Positions 16,768 through 29,740 of a stretch of DNA of 36,879 nt are shown here, piece by piece. The notes beneath the pieces were generated by a model. That model had not been told where the DNA came from and searched no databases. It saw only the letters and a list, made by a program, of their open reading frames with translations. Origin of the DNA: Thiobacillus sp. 63-78 (GTDB lineage Bacteria > Pseudomonadota > Gammaproteobacteria > Burkholderiales > Thiobacillaceae); assembly GCA_001899765.1 (NCBI GenBank), contig MKWM01000074.1, forward strand, positions 1 through 36,879, given 5' to 3'. Every line of letters begins with the position of its first letter. Positions within the stretch are counted from its first letter, which is position 1. Made by a program: the position numbers and the translations under genes.

Positions 16768-17211
16768 ATGGCAGACACCAGCGAATTCGATCGTTATTAC
16801 AACGGGCTGCTGTACAGCGTGATGAGATGGGACCAGTTGACGTCGTTCTGGCAGAAGGTGGATGACGGAGCGGGCTGGTACCTGTATGCCGTGGGGCAGG
16901 CTGTGCCGGTCGAACCTTCAACTGCCGGCCAGGTGCAGCAGTTCATGCGCGAACTGGATGAATTGCTGCGGCGCGAGCACCACGAGGATTACTGCGCGAT
17001 TGTCTATGCGGACAATCTGGATGCGCCCAACTTCATCAAGATCTACGATCCCAATCATCTGGGAAGCTCCTGCGGATCGAGCGCGACCAAGTCGTCGATC
17101 CTTCCCGGTTGGCTGATGAGCCGGACACCGCCACGCGAACTCGAAATGCACGGCGTGGTGACAGGCCAGCGCAAGCGCTGGTGGCAATCGTTTCTTTCCG
17201 GGTCGGCATAA
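16768..17211 (+). CDS. uncharacterised 147-aa protein
   Basis: I do not recognise this family. It is a soluble, acidic protein without signal peptide or membrane segment. It is rich in Trp/Tyr at the N-terminus (FDRYYNGLLYSVMRWDQL, then GAGWYLYAVGQ) and ends with a basic Trp-containing tail (GQRKRWWQSF). The central region (CAIVYADNLDAPNFIKIYD, CGSSATKSSILPGW) looks like a compact alpha/beta fold. Normal codon usage, an in-frame ATG 73 bp after dksA and the absence of competing frames support it as a real gene, possibly cotranscribed with dksA. Confidence 0.75.
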   Translation: MADTSEFDRYYNGLLYSVMRWDQLTSFWQKVDDGAGWYLYAVGQAVPVEPSTAGQVQQFMRELDELLRREHHEDYCAIVYADNLDAPNFIKIYDPNHLGSSCGSSATKSSILPGWLMSRTPPRELEMHGVVTGQRKRWWQSFLSGSA

Positions 17212-17237
17212 AAAAACCGCGCCCGTGAGCGCGGTTT
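17211..17237 (-). terminator. intrinsic terminator of the small exported protein gene
   Basis: Nine-bp perfect stem (17214-17222 with 17229-17237), loop of six, followed on the minus strand by a run of T. It lies 15 bp after the minus-strand gene and may also slow plus-strand transcription. Confidence 0.85.
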
Positions 17238-17252
17238 CCACGTCTTGAAGCC

Positions 17253-17489
17253 TTACTTGGCAGGCTCGGCAGGGGTGGCCGCAGCATCAGATTTTTTCGC
17301 TTCGGTTTTCTTGGCGACATGCTTCCTGGTGTGCTTTTTGGCATGCTTGGCCTTGGGGGCGGCGGCAGGCTTCTCGGCAGCGGTCGAGGCGGAAGCGGAC
17401 GAGTCGGCGGGCATATCGGCAGCCATGGCAGTCAGGCTGAATGCGCCGGCAATCGTTGCGGCAAGCAGGGAAGAGATCAGTTTGTTCAT
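17253..17489 (-). CDS. small Lys/Ala-rich exported protein (acid-shock-like)
   Basis: 78 aa from the ATG at 17489, which has GGAG at good spacing; an ATG at 17501 would add four residues. A classic signal peptide (NKLISSLLAATIAGAFSLT, cleavage near AMAAD) precedes a low-complexity mature region with Ser/Ala/Pro and a basic block KHAKKHTRKHVAKK. Composition resembles acid-shock RNA (Asr) proteins and other disordered periplasmic polycations. This is similarity of composition, not homology. A strong terminator follows, so it is monocistronic. The 285-bp gap upstream to the response-regulator gene should hold its promoter; I cannot assign one. Confidence 0.65.
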   Translation of the reverse strand: MNKLISSLLAATIAGAFSLTAMAADMPADSSASASTAAEKPAAAPKAKHAKKHTRKHVAKKTEAKKSDAAATPAEPAK

Positions 17490-17774
17490 CAATTTCTCCA
17501 TAGATCAAGTGAGAGGGATATGCGGTCGCAGATTGCAACGGCATGGACGGCACTATGCGACACCATACTTACACGAACCTTACGAAGACCGGCCAGCCGT
17601 CTTTTTTTGTGCGTAAGGCGCGAAAGGCATGCCGTACGGAGACGGTGAAGCCAGGACGGCACACAAAAACTTGAAACGTCATGCTGAGGAATCCTGCGAA
17701 TCATTCAGGAACCGTGTCCCGATATTCTCGACCCCGGCAGGCCGGACAGCCTGACTTTGTGTCAGACTTTGATC

Positions 17775-18443
17775 ATGAAAATCCTGCTTGTGGAAGATGA
17801 CCCCACCCTGGGCGATGCCGTGATGCTGGCGCTCAGGCAGGCGGGCTTCGCGGTCGACTGGAGCCGCGATGGCGTGCAGGCGGAAAACGCGCTGGCGGGG
17901 TACGCCTACGACGCCATGCTGCTCGATCTGGGACTGCCGCGACGCGAGGGCCTGGAAGTCTTGCGCAATGCGCGCAAACGCGGTGCGGCCCTGCCGGTGA
18001 TGGTTCTCACCGCGCGCGATACCGTGGAGGATCGCGTGCGCGGCCTTGACGCCGGTGCGGACGACTACCTGTTGAAGCCGTTCGCGCTGGACGAATTGCT
18101 GGCGCGGCTGCGCGCCTTGCTGCGGCGGGCGCATGGCGTGGCCGATACCCGGATCCGCCTGGGACGCTTCGGCTTCGACAGCGTGAAGCGGCAGGCCAGC
18201 GTGGACGAGACGCCGCTGGCGCTGTCCGCCCGCGAAGTGGAAGTGCTTGAAATCCTGCTCAGCCACGTCGGGCGCGTCACGGCCAAGGAAGCGATCGCCG
18301 ATCGCCTGACGGGATGGGACGAGGGCGTGGGCGACAATGCGGTGGAGGTCTACATTCACCGCCTGCGACGCAAGCTCGAGGGGTCTGGCGTGGCGATCCG
18401 CACGCTGCGCGGCCTGGGCTATCTGCTGGAAGCCAAAGCTTGA
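17775..18443 (+). CDS. OmpR-family response regulator
   Basis: 222 aa. Receiver domain with acidic pocket EDD, phosphoacceptor Asp51 (MLLDLGLP), the Thr/Lys switch residues in VLTAR and LLKPF; then a winged-helix DNA-binding domain from about 125 (LSAREVEVLEILL, DNAVEVYIHRLRRKL, IRTLRGLGYLL). It is close to the QseB/PmrA/TctD class. The ATG at 17775 is preceded by two GACTTTG repeats 12 bp apart (17753, 17765) that might be binding half-sites but also overlap the ribosome-binding region. The partner kinase overlaps the 3' end. The target is unknown. Confidence 0.93.
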   Translation: MKILLVEDDPTLGDAVMLALRQAGFAVDWSRDGVQAENALAGYAYDAMLLDLGLPRREGLEVLRNARKRGAALPVMVLTARDTVEDRVRGLDAGADDYLLKPFALDELLARLRALLRRAHGVADTRIRLGRFGFDSVKRQASVDETPLALSAREVEVLEILLSHVGRVTAKEAIADRLTGWDEGVGDNAVEVYIHRLRRKLEGSGVAIRTLRGLGYLLEAKA

Positions 18444-19840
18444 GCGGGGACAATCAGACCAGCCTGCGGCGACAACTGATCGTCCGCATGCTGTCGATGA
18501 TGCTGCCGCTGTTCATCCTGCTGTGGGTGATCGCCTATTTCTCCAGCCAGTATTTCATCAATGCGGCCTTTGACCGCTCGTTGATACGGCGCACGTTCGC
18601 ACTGGCCGACCGGGTCGAGGTCATGCGCGGGCAGGTAGAGGTGGATTTGCCGGTCGCCGCACGCGAACTGCTGGTGTTCGACCAGGAGGATCTGCTGTTC
18701 CACAGCATCGTCAATCCGGCCGGACGCGTCATTGACGGGGAACTGGACATGCCCCGCCTTCCCGACAACCAGAGCATCCGGCCGGGCCAGCTGATCGTCT
18801 ATGACGGGGTCAAGGACGGTGAGAAAGTCAGGGTGGCGGCTTTCGGGCTCTCGCTCAAGGGCACGAGTGCGCACGGAACCGTCCTGGTCCAGGTAGGCGA
18901 AACGCTGTCGCACCGATCGGCCATGGCCGGGCGCGCCACCCTGGCAATCGTGATTCCGATGCTGCTGATGACGCTGACCGCGGCGATTGCCATTGCCTAT
19001 GGCGTGAGAAAGGGCCTCGAACCGCTGAGCCGGCAGCGCGACCGGCTGTCGGCACGACAGGCGTTCGACCTGAGCCCGGTTCTGCTGGAGGGGACGCCCG
19101 CCGAGTTGCGGCCATTCCTGGATGAAATCAATTCCTTGCTGCAACGCCTGTCCGAGGCCGTGGAGTCGCAATCGCGTTTTGTCGCGGATGCCGCACATCA
19201 GCTCCGCACGCCGATCGCGGGCATCCGCGCACAGGCCGAAGCAGCCCTGTCCGGCGCGCGTCATGATGATGCCCAGCATGCGCTGGCGCGTATTGCGCAG
19301 TCGGCGCAGACCATGGGCGATCTGGTGCAGAAACTGCTCATGCTGGCGCGCGTCGATGCGGCGGAAAACACCCTTCGCCTGAACCGTTTAGACAGTGCGG
19401 ATGTGGTGCGTGAAGTGGCGCGGGAATGGGTGCCGCCAGCCTTGGCAAAAGGCGTGGAAATCGGTTTCGACATGCAGGACAGCGAGGCCTGGGTCATGGG
19501 CGATGCGCAATTGCTGCGAGAGATGCTCGCCAATCTGATCGACAATGCCCTCCGCTATGGAGGCACGCGCATCACCCTGACGGTCCGTCGTGCCGGACAG
19601 AGCGTGGTATGGCAGGTGGCAGACGATGGCCCGGGTATTCCAGCGGCACAACGCGCGGCCGTATTCGCCCCATTCCATCGGATGTCCGGTAGCGTGGAGG
19701 GCGCCGGCCTCGGTCTGACCATTGTCCAGCGCATCGCGCATTTACATGACGCGAAAGTCAGCCTGGAAGCGGGAGAAGGCGGCGCAGGCCTGGCTGTGAA
19801 TGTCGTGTTTCCGGCAGTGCCGGCGCCAGGGCCGGCATAA
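18440..19840 (+). CDS. sensor histidine kinase, partner of the OmpR-type regulator
   Basis: 466 aa inner-membrane kinase. Transmembrane helices at about 18-38 and 170-190 enclose a periplasmic sensor region like the 2CSK_N domain of TctE/QseC-type kinases. His253 lies in the H-box ADAAHQLRTPIAG; N-box NLIDNALRYGG; G1 DDGPGIP; G2 GAGLGLTI. There is no clear HAMP, only a short linker. The best start is TTG at 18440, overlapping the regulator stop (TTGA) with GGAAG seven bases upstream. The first ATG (18488) would cut into the first membrane helix. Signal unknown. Confidence 0.9.
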   Translation: MSGDNQTSLRRQLIVRMLSMMLPLFILLWVIAYFSSQYFINAAFDRSLIRRTFALADRVEVMRGQVEVDLPVAARELLVFDQEDLLFHSIVNPAGRVIDGELDMPRLPDNQSIRPGQLIVYDGVKDGEKVRVAAFGLSLKGTSAHGTVLVQVGETLSHRSAMAGRATLAIVIPMLLMTLTAAIAIAYGVRKGLEPLSRQRDRLSARQAFDLSPVLLEGTPAELRPFLDEINSLLQRLSEAVESQSRFVADAAHQLRTPIAGIRAQAEAALSGARHDDAQHALARIAQSAQTMGDLVQKLLMLARVDAAENTLRLNRLDSADVVREVAREWVPPALAKGVEIGFDMQDSEAWVMGDAQLLREMLANLIDNALRYGGTRITLTVRRAGQSVVWQVADDGPGIPAAQRAAVFAPFHRMSGSVEGAGLGLTIVQRIAHLHDAKVSLEAGEGGAGLAVNVVFPAVPAPGPA

Positions 19841-19873
19841 AAAAATCAACCGCGCACTTGGGCGCGGTTGATT
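19841..19873. terminator. strong terminator of pnp, shared with the kinase gene
   Basis: A 12-bp perfect stem (19844-19855 with 19862-19873), loop six. On the minus strand it is followed by a run of T, ending the rimP-pnp operon. On the plus strand it could also stop the converging two-component operon. Confidence 0.88.
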
Positions 19874-19892
19874 GTGATGGCGTGGATGGACC

Positions 19893-22022
<2,130 letters not shown>

Positions 22023-22040
22023 ACGAGTTCCTTTCAAAGC

Positions 22041-22066
22041 AAAAACGCCCCGCGTGGGCGGGGCGT
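22041..22066 (-). terminator. terminator/attenuator between rpsO and pnp
   Basis: ACGCCCCGC (22045-22053) pairs with GCGGGGCGT (22058-22066) around a four-base loop, followed on the minus strand by TTTT. Partial read-through would feed pnp. Confidence 0.8.
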
Positions 22067-22161
22067 GAGAAATTCAGGGGGCAAGACGCCCCATCCACAG
22101 CTCTGATACGGACAGCGCCGGTGCAGCAGGGTGCCGGATCATCACAGTGGCCCTGTCGGGA

Positions 22162-22431
22162 TTACTTGCGCAGACCGAGGCGATCGATCAGGGTCTTGTA
22201 GCCTTCGAGATTGGTGCGCTTCAGGTAGTCGAGCAGCTTGCGGCGGCGGCTCACCATTTTCAGCAGACCACGGCGCGAGTGGTGATCCTTCATGTTGGCC
22301 TTGAAGTGGCCGGTCAGGTCGTTGATGCGCGCCGTCAGCAGGGCCACCTGCACTTCGGGCGAGCCGGTGTCGGCGGCGGCGCGTTGGTAACTCTGGACGA
22401 TTTCAGCCTTTTGGGCGACGGTAACAGCCAT
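22162..22431 (-). CDS. rpsO: 30S ribosomal protein S15
   Basis: 89 aa, exactly the usual size. Conserved blocks [39 protein letters not shown] and the terminal LIDRLGLRK are all present. S15 binds 16S rRNA early in assembly of the 30S platform. Start ATG at 22431 with AGGAG upstream. It is in the conserved truB-rpsO-pnp order. Confidence 0.98.
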   Translation of the reverse strand: MAVTVAQKAEIVQSYQRAAADTGSPEVQVALLTARINDLTGHFKANMKDHHSRRGLLKMVSRRRKLLDYLKRTNLEGYKTLIDRLGLRK

Positions 22432-22520
22432 GGTGTACTCCTTCTGAATCGCGTGGCCTGCGGCTGTGCGGGACACGTTCGGGGGAAACCGCGCATTTTA
22501 CGCGGAAAGGGTGGGGCGAC

Positions 22521-23411
22521 TCAAGCTTGTTGTGTGGCGAGCAGACGGCGGGGGACCAGCTGGCCGGCGTCGGCCTGGGCCAGGCCGAGAAAGCGGTTTG
22601 CGGCCGTATACAGGCGCACCAGTCCCGCATGATTGCCGGAATATGGCACGCTGCGCCCCTGGCACAGCGCTGTCGTGCTGGCGTCGTCGAGATGCAGCGC
22701 CGGCAGGTGGGACACCAGGCAGTCCGCCGGCTGCAGGAGGGCGATACGCCGGACGGGGTCGAGCGTTTCCAGTTCGGCCAGCGTATGCGCCTGCTCCAGG
22801 CTGAATCCGCCCGCTGCCGTGCGTTGCAGCGCGGTGAGGTGGGCGCCGCAGCCGAGCGCGGCGCCAATGTCCTGCGCCAGGGTGCGGATATAGGTGCCGG
22901 CGCTGCATTGCACATCCAGCACCACGCGCGGCGGGGCGCATTCGATCAGTTCGAGTGCGCGGATCGTGACCTTGCGGGGCGGGCGCTCGATCTCGATGCC
23001 GGCGCGCGCGTATTCGTAGAGTGGATGCCCCTGGTGCTTGAGCGCGGAATGCATCGGCGGAATCTGCTCGATTTCGCCCATGAAGCGCGGCAGCACGGCG
23101 GCAATGTCGTCACGGCTGAGCGCCACCTCGCGGGTGTCGAGCACCTCGCCTTCCGGGTCGCCGGTGGTGGTGGTGGTGCCGAGCTGCAGCACCGCGCGAT
23201 AGTGTTTGTCCGCATCCAGCAGGTAGGCCGAGAACTTGGTGGCCTCGCCGAAACACAGCGGCAGCAGGCCGTCGGCGAAGGGATCGAGGGTGCCGGTGTG
23301 GCCCGCCTTTTTCGCGTTGAGCAGCCACTTGGCTTTCTGCAGCGCGGCGTTGGAGGTGATGCCGACCGGCTTGTTCAGCAGCAGCACGCCGTCGATGATC
23401 GATTTGGGCAT
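22521..23411 (-). CDS. truB: tRNA pseudouridine(55) synthase
   Basis: 296 aa. TruB makes pseudouridine 55 in the T-loop of elongator tRNAs. Motifs: GVLLLNKPVGITS, the catalytic aspartate Asp43 in GHTGTLDPFADGLLP, KHYRAVLQLG, and CSAGTYIRTLAQD. A C-terminal PUA-like region follows. GGAG precedes the ATG at 23411. A small intergenic hairpin repeat separates it from rbfA. Confidence 0.97.
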   Translation of the reverse strand: MPKSIIDGVLLLNKPVGITSNAALQKAKWLLNAKKAGHTGTLDPFADGLLPLCFGEATKFSAYLLDADKHYRAVLQLGTTTTTGDPEGEVLDTREVALSRDDIAAVLPRFMGEIEQIPPMHSALKHQGHPLYEYARAGIEIERPPRKVTIRALELIECAPPRVVLDVQCSAGTYIRTLAQDIGAALGCGAHLTALQRTAAGGFSLEQAHTLAELETLDPVRRIALLQPADCLVSHLPALHLDDASTTALCQGRSVPYSGNHAGLVRLYTAANRFLGLAQADAGQLVPRRLLATQQA

Positions 23412-23421
23412 TACGTTCGCT

Positions 23422-23456
23422 CCTCTCCCGCGAGCGGGAGAGGGTTGGGGAGAGGG
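23422..23456. repeat. CTCTCCC-type hairpin repeat between rbfA and truB
   Basis: CCTCTCCCG (23422-23430) pairs with CGGGAGAGG (23435-23443), followed by GTTGGGGAGAGGG. This is a well-known class of short intergenic repeat in beta- and gammaproteobacteria, here inside an operon. Confidence 0.65.
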
Positions 23457-23476
23457 AAATCAATGTCGCGCGCCCG

Positions 23477-23851
23477 TCACGCGTCTTTGGGATGTCTGGC
23501 GTCCTCGGCGACGGCGGTTTCGATCAGCTGGGTGAGCTCGATGCCGCGCTCGACCGAGCGGTCGTAGACGAAAGTGAGCTTGGGCACCACGCGCAACTGC
23601 ATGCGGTGCGACAACTGCGAACGCAGAAAGCCGCTGGCGCGCTGCAGGCCCTGCAGGCAGGCGTCATGCTCGGCCTGGCCGCCGAGGGTGGTGAAGTAGA
23701 CCTTGGCGAACTCCATGTCGCGGTTGACCTCGACCTCGGTAATGGTCAGCATGCCGACGCGCGGATCCTTCACTTCCTGCCGGATCAGTTCCGGCAGTTC
23801 GCGCTGGATCTGGTCGGCGACGCGGCGGGCGCGGGGGAAATCTTTGGGCAT
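23477..23851 (-). CDS. rbfA: 30S ribosome-binding factor RbfA
   Basis: 124 aa KH-like cold-shock factor that binds the 30S subunit during late maturation of the 16S rRNA 5' end. Recognisable by RRVADQIQRELPELI, VKDPRVGMLTITEVEVNRD and the C-terminal LRVVPKLTFVYD. It sits between infB and truB as in most proteobacteria. Confidence 0.96.
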   Translation of the reverse strand: MPKDFPRARRVADQIQRELPELIRQEVKDPRVGMLTITEVEVNRDMEFAKVYFTTLGGQAEHDACLQGLQRASGFLRSQLSHRMQLRVVPKLTFVYDRSVERGIELTQLIETAVAEDARHPKDA

Positions 23852-23856
23852 ATTAG

Positions 23857-23961
23857 AGGGGTCAGGATTCGGGGATCAGGATTCAGGGAGCAAGGCTGGG
23901 CCATTGAATCAAGCGCGCGGCGCAGCCGCGCACTGTCCCTGACCCCTGAATCCTGACCCCT
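23857..23961. repeat. inverted TCAGGATTC repeat cluster between infB and rbfA
   Basis: AGGGGTCAGGATTC (23857-23870) is a perfect inverted copy of 23948-23961. TCAGGATTCAGGG (23876-23888) is inverted at 23944-23956. A separate GCGCGGC-GCA-GCCGCGC hairpin (23915-23931) lies in the middle. The whole can form one long hairpin on the operon mRNA. The CCCTGAATCCT core also occurs at 15389. Confidence 0.85.
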
Positions 23962-23967
23962 GGTTCC

Positions 23968-26730
<2,763 letters not shown>

Positions 26731-26739
26731 GCAGTCCTC

Positions 26740-28218
26740 TTAGCCTTGGGCGAACCAGGGCGCGCGTGCGGCCATGATCAATTGTTTGGCGCGTTCGGCA
26801 TCCATGGCCGCCATTTCGGTCAGCTCATCGACGGCCAGCTCGGCCAGATCCTCGGTGGTGTGGACGCCCTTGCTGGCGAGCGTACGTGCGGTCTCGGCGT
26901 CCATGCCTTCGAGCGACAGCAAGTCGCCTGCCGAGGCCTCGACCTGTTCCTCGCCGACGATGGCGGCGGTCAGCAGGGCGTTGCGGGCACGGTTACGCAA
27001 TTCGTTGACCAGATCTTCGTCGAAGGCCTCGATCTCGAGCATTTCGTTCAGCGGGACGTAGGCGACTTCTTCCAGCGTGGAGAAGCCTTCGTCGACCAGG
27101 ATCTGGGCGACCTCCTCGTCCACGTCGAGCTTCTCGATGAAGAGCGCGAGCGTCTTGCCGCTTTCGGCCGAGTGTTTTTCATCCGCCGCTTCGCGCGACA
27201 TGATGTTGAGTTCCCAGCCGGTCAGCTCGGATGCCAGACGGACGTTCTGGCCGCCGCGGCCGATCGCCATCGCCAGCTGTTCCTCGTCCACCACCACGTC
27301 CATGCTGTGCTTGTCCTCATCCACCACGATGGAGCTGACCTCGGCGGGCGCCAGCGCGTTGATGACGTATTGGGCGGGGTCGGCCGACCAGTGGATGATG
27401 TCGACGCGTTCGCCGGCCAGTTCGTTGGTCACCGAGGTGACGCGCGAGCCGCGCAGACCGATGCAGGTGCCGATCGGATCGATGCGCGGGTCGTGCGAGA
27501 CCACGGCAATCTTGGCACGCAGGCCGGGGTCGCGGGCGGCCGCCTTGATCTCGAGCAGGCCTTCCTCGATTTCAGGCACTTCCAGCTCGAACAGCTTCAT
27601 GATGAACTCGGATGCGGTGCGCGACAGCACGACCTGCGGACCGCGGACCCCCCGATCGATGCGCAGCAGGTAGGCACGCACGCGGTCGCCGACGCGCAGG
27701 TTTTCGCGCGGGATCATCTGGTCGCGGTGCAGAAAGCCTTCGACGCGGCCGGATTCGATGATGGCGTTGCCGCGATCGATCCGCTTCACCACGCCGTTGA
27801 CGAGGTGTTCCTTGCGGGCAAGGAAGTCGCTGATGATCTGCTCGCGCTCGGCGTCGCGGATCTTTTGCAGGATGACCTGCTTGGCCGCCTGGGCACCGAT
27901 GCGGCCGAATTCGATGTTTTCCAGCGGTTCTTCGATGTAGTCGCCGATTTCGATGTCGGGGATCTTGTCCTGGGCATCGATCAGCAGGATCTGATAGCCC
28001 TCGGACTCCAGGTCGGCTTCGGTCACGACCTGCCAGCGACGGAAGGATTCATAGTCACCGGTCGCGTGGTCGATCGATACGCGCACATCGGACTCTTCCT
28101 TGAAGCGTTTTTTGGTGGCGGAGGCGAGTGCCTGCTCCAGGGCCTCGAACACCACCTCCTGGCTCACGTTCTTTTCGCGTGCCAGCGCATCGGCCAGCAT
28201 CAACATTTCACGGCTCAT
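26740..28218 (-). CDS. nusA: transcription termination/antitermination factor NusA
   Basis: 492 aa. N-terminal RNA polymerase-binding domain (1-125), S1 domain (about 135-200), two KH domains ([20 protein letters not shown], and the second including [12 protein letters not shown]), and two C-terminal acidic helix-hairpin repeats as in proteobacterial NusA. The ATG at 28218 ([12 protein letters not shown]) is the family start; the open frame continues upstream without support. It is followed closely by infB. Confidence 0.98.
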   Translation of the reverse strand: MSREMLMLADALAREKNVSQEVVFEALEQALASATKKRFKEESDVRVSIDHATGDYESFRRWQVVTEADLESEGYQILLIDAQDKIPDIEIGDYIEEPLENIEFGRIGAQAAKQVILQKIRDAEREQIISDFLARKEHLVNGVVKRIDRGNAIIESGRVEGFLHRDQMIPRENLRVGDRVRAYLLRIDRGVRGPQVVLSRTASEFIMKLFELEVPEIEEGLLEIKAAARDPGLRAKIAVVSHDPRIDPIGTCIGLRGSRVTSVTNELAGERVDIIHWSADPAQYVINALAPAEVSSIVVDEDKHSMDVVVDEEQLAMAIGRGGQNVRLASELTGWELNIMSREAADEKHSAESGKTLALFIEKLDVDEEVAQILVDEGFSTLEEVAYVPLNEMLEIEAFDEDLVNELRNRARNALLTAAIVGEEQVEASAGDLLSLEGMDAETARTLASKGVHTTEDLAELAVDELTEMAAMDAERAKQLIMAARAPWFAQG

Positions 28219-28237
28219 ATTCTCTCCAGCGCACGTC

Positions 28238-28666
28238 TCAAATTCTGGGTTTGAGGCGTGCCGCATCCACATTGCTCAAATCGACCGATATTTCTGCGCC
28301 ATCGACGATCAGCTTTACTGCATTTCCTTCCAGGCCGGTCAGCTGGCCGCTCAGACGACGCCGGTTGTCCAGCGGCACCCGCAGCTTCAACGTCACGGAC
28401 TCGCCGGCGAAGCGCGCATAATCCTGCGGCTTGACCAGCGGCCGGTCGAGCCCGGGCGAGGACACTTCCAGCCTGTCGTAGTCGATGTTCTCGACGGCGA
28501 ACAGGTGGGTCAGGTGATTGCTCACCGCGACGCAGTCGTCGATTGTGATCCCGCCCGGCTTGTCGATGAAGATCCGGACCAGTCCGCGTCCGGCACGTTC
28601 CAGCATCACCAGCTCGTAACCGAGCCCGGCAAGTACAGGCTCCAGGCGGGCAGACAGATCCATCAT
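28238..28666 (-). CDS. rimP: ribosome maturation factor RimP
   Basis: 142 aa. RimP assists 30S maturation. The N-terminal alpha/beta domain has [19 protein letters not shown] and the C-terminal Sm-like barrel includes [11 protein letters not shown]. Two adjacent ATGs (28666 and 28663) are possible; the first is used. It is first in the rimP-nusA-infB-rbfA-truB-rpsO-pnp operon. A weak TTGACC lies upstream (28696-28691) but no good -10, so the main promoter is not clear. Confidence 0.94.
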   Translation of the reverse strand: MMDLSARLEPVLAGLGYELVMLERAGRGLVRIFIDKPGGITIDDCVAVSNHLTHLFAVENIDYDRLEVSSPGLDRPLVKPQDYARFAGESVTLKLRVPLDNRRRLSGQLTGLEGNAVKLIVDGAEISVDLSNVDAARLKPRI

Positions 28667-28714
28667 CGAAAATCCATTGCTGTGCCGCCCGGTCAAATCC
28701 CGGCGCAGCACAAA

Positions 28715-28737
28715 TAAAAAATGGGCGAACCGCCCAT
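28715..28737 (-). terminator. intrinsic terminator of the tRNA Gly-Cys-Leu operon
   Basis: ATGGGCG-GTT-CGCCCAT stem followed on the minus strand by TTTTTT. It separates the tRNA unit from rimP. Confidence 0.9.
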
Positions 28738-28791
28738 CGTGTTAATAATAAAGCGCAAAAATTATACCACTCGGGCCGATGAACAGGAAGG

Positions 28792-28878
28792 TGGTGCCCG
28801 GAACCGGAATCGAACCGGTACGCCATCGCTGGCGAGGGATTTTAAGTCCCTTGTGTCTACCAATTTCACCATCCGGGC
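28792..28878 (-). tRNA. tRNA-Leu (TAA)
   Basis: 87-nt class II tRNA with long variable arm, acceptor GCCCGGA/TCCGGGC, anticodon TAA in CTTAAAA, encoded CCA. It is last in the Gly-Cys-Leu cluster, the same order as glyW-cysT-leuZ. Confidence 0.95.
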
Positions 28879-28902
28879 AAAGCGGACGGCAGATCCTGAA
28901 TA

Positions 28903-28976
28903 TGGAGGCGCGAGCCGGAGTCGAACCGACCTACACGGATTTGCAATCCGGTGCATAACCGCTTTGCTATCGCGCC
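28903..28976 (-). tRNA. tRNA-Cys (GCA)
   Basis: 74 nt, acceptor GGCGCGA/TCGCGCC, anticodon GCA in TTGCAAA, U73 discriminator, encoded CCA. Confidence 0.95.
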
Positions 28977-29044
28977 GTCGCGGTAAAACACTTGAACGAA
29001 AAGGGGAAAACGTCCGGCTGTGCCATCTGTTTTCCCCGGAATGC

Positions 29045-29120
29045 TGGAGCGGGAAACGAGGTTCGAACTCGCGACCTCAACCTTGGCAAGGTTGCGCTCT
29101 ACCAGCTGAGCTATTCCCGC
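29045..29120 (-). tRNA. tRNA-Gly (GCC)
   Basis: 76 nt, acceptor GCGGGAA/TTCCCGC, anticodon GCC in TTGCCAA, encoded CCA. It is first gene of the cluster, after pgsA. Confidence 0.96.
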
Positions 29121-29134
29121 GTTGAAGGCTGCGC

Positions 29135-29163
29135 ATTATGGTGATTCCGTTTTTTTCTGTCAA
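29135..29163 (-). promoter_or_regulatory. near-consensus promoter of the tRNA Gly-Cys-Leu operon
   Basis: On the minus strand: perfect TTGACA (29163-29158), 17-bp spacer, CATAAT (29140-29135). It lies directly behind the pgsA stop and would start transcription about eight bases before tRNA-Gly. Confidence 0.85.
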
Positions 29164-29167
29164 CTCC

Positions 29168-29740
29168 TCAGGGTGAAGATTTTTGCAGGGCACGCGCGGC
29201 CATCACGAGATAATACGCCATGGATACAAGGGTGAGCAGGGCGGCCACCCAGATCAGCAAGGTGCCGATCAGTGCGATGGGAAGGCCGGCGAGCGGGTCG
29301 AAATACAGCAGCAGCACGATGGCAACCATCTGCGCCGCGGTTTTCAGCTTGCCGACGAAAGAAACCGCCACGCTGGCCGATTTGCCCGCCTTGGCCATCC
29401 ATTCGCGCAGGGCGGAAATGGTGATTTCGCGGCCGATGATGATGAGGCCGATCAAGGGCGCCACGCGATTGAGATCGATCAGCACGATCAACGCGGCAGC
29501 GACCATCAGTTTGTCGGCCACCGGGTCGAGAAAAGCGCCAAAGGCCGAAGTCTGTCCCAGTTTGCGCGCCAGCCAGCCGTCGAGCCAGTCGGTCAGCGCC
29601 GCCACCCCGAAAAATGCGGCCGCCAGCAGATTGGCATCGGAGGACGATACCCAGCCGTCGGGCAGGTAGAACACACCCGCCATGAGCGGGATGAGCAGGA
29701 TGCGCAGCCAGGTGAGCAGATTGGGGAGATTGAGCGGCAT
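29168..29740 (-). CDS. pgsA: CDP-diacylglycerol--glycerol-3-phosphate 3-phosphatidyltransferase
   Basis: 190 aa inner-membrane enzyme that makes phosphatidylglycerol phosphate, the committed step to phosphatidylglycerol and cardiolipin. The CDP-alcohol phosphotransferase motif reads DWLDGWLAR...GAFLDPVADK. Several membrane helices follow. The start overlaps the uvrC stop by one base (TGATG), an arrangement conserved from Enterobacteria. Confidence 0.97.
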   Translation of the reverse strand: MPLNLPNLLTWLRILLIPLMAGVFYLPDGWVSSSDANLLAAAFFGVAALTDWLDGWLARKLGQTSAFGAFLDPVADKLMVAAALIVLIDLNRVAPLIGLIIIGREITISALREWMAKAGKSASVAVSFVGKLKTAAQMVAIVLLLYFDPLAGLPIALIGTLLIWVAALLTLVSMAYYLVMAARALQKSSP

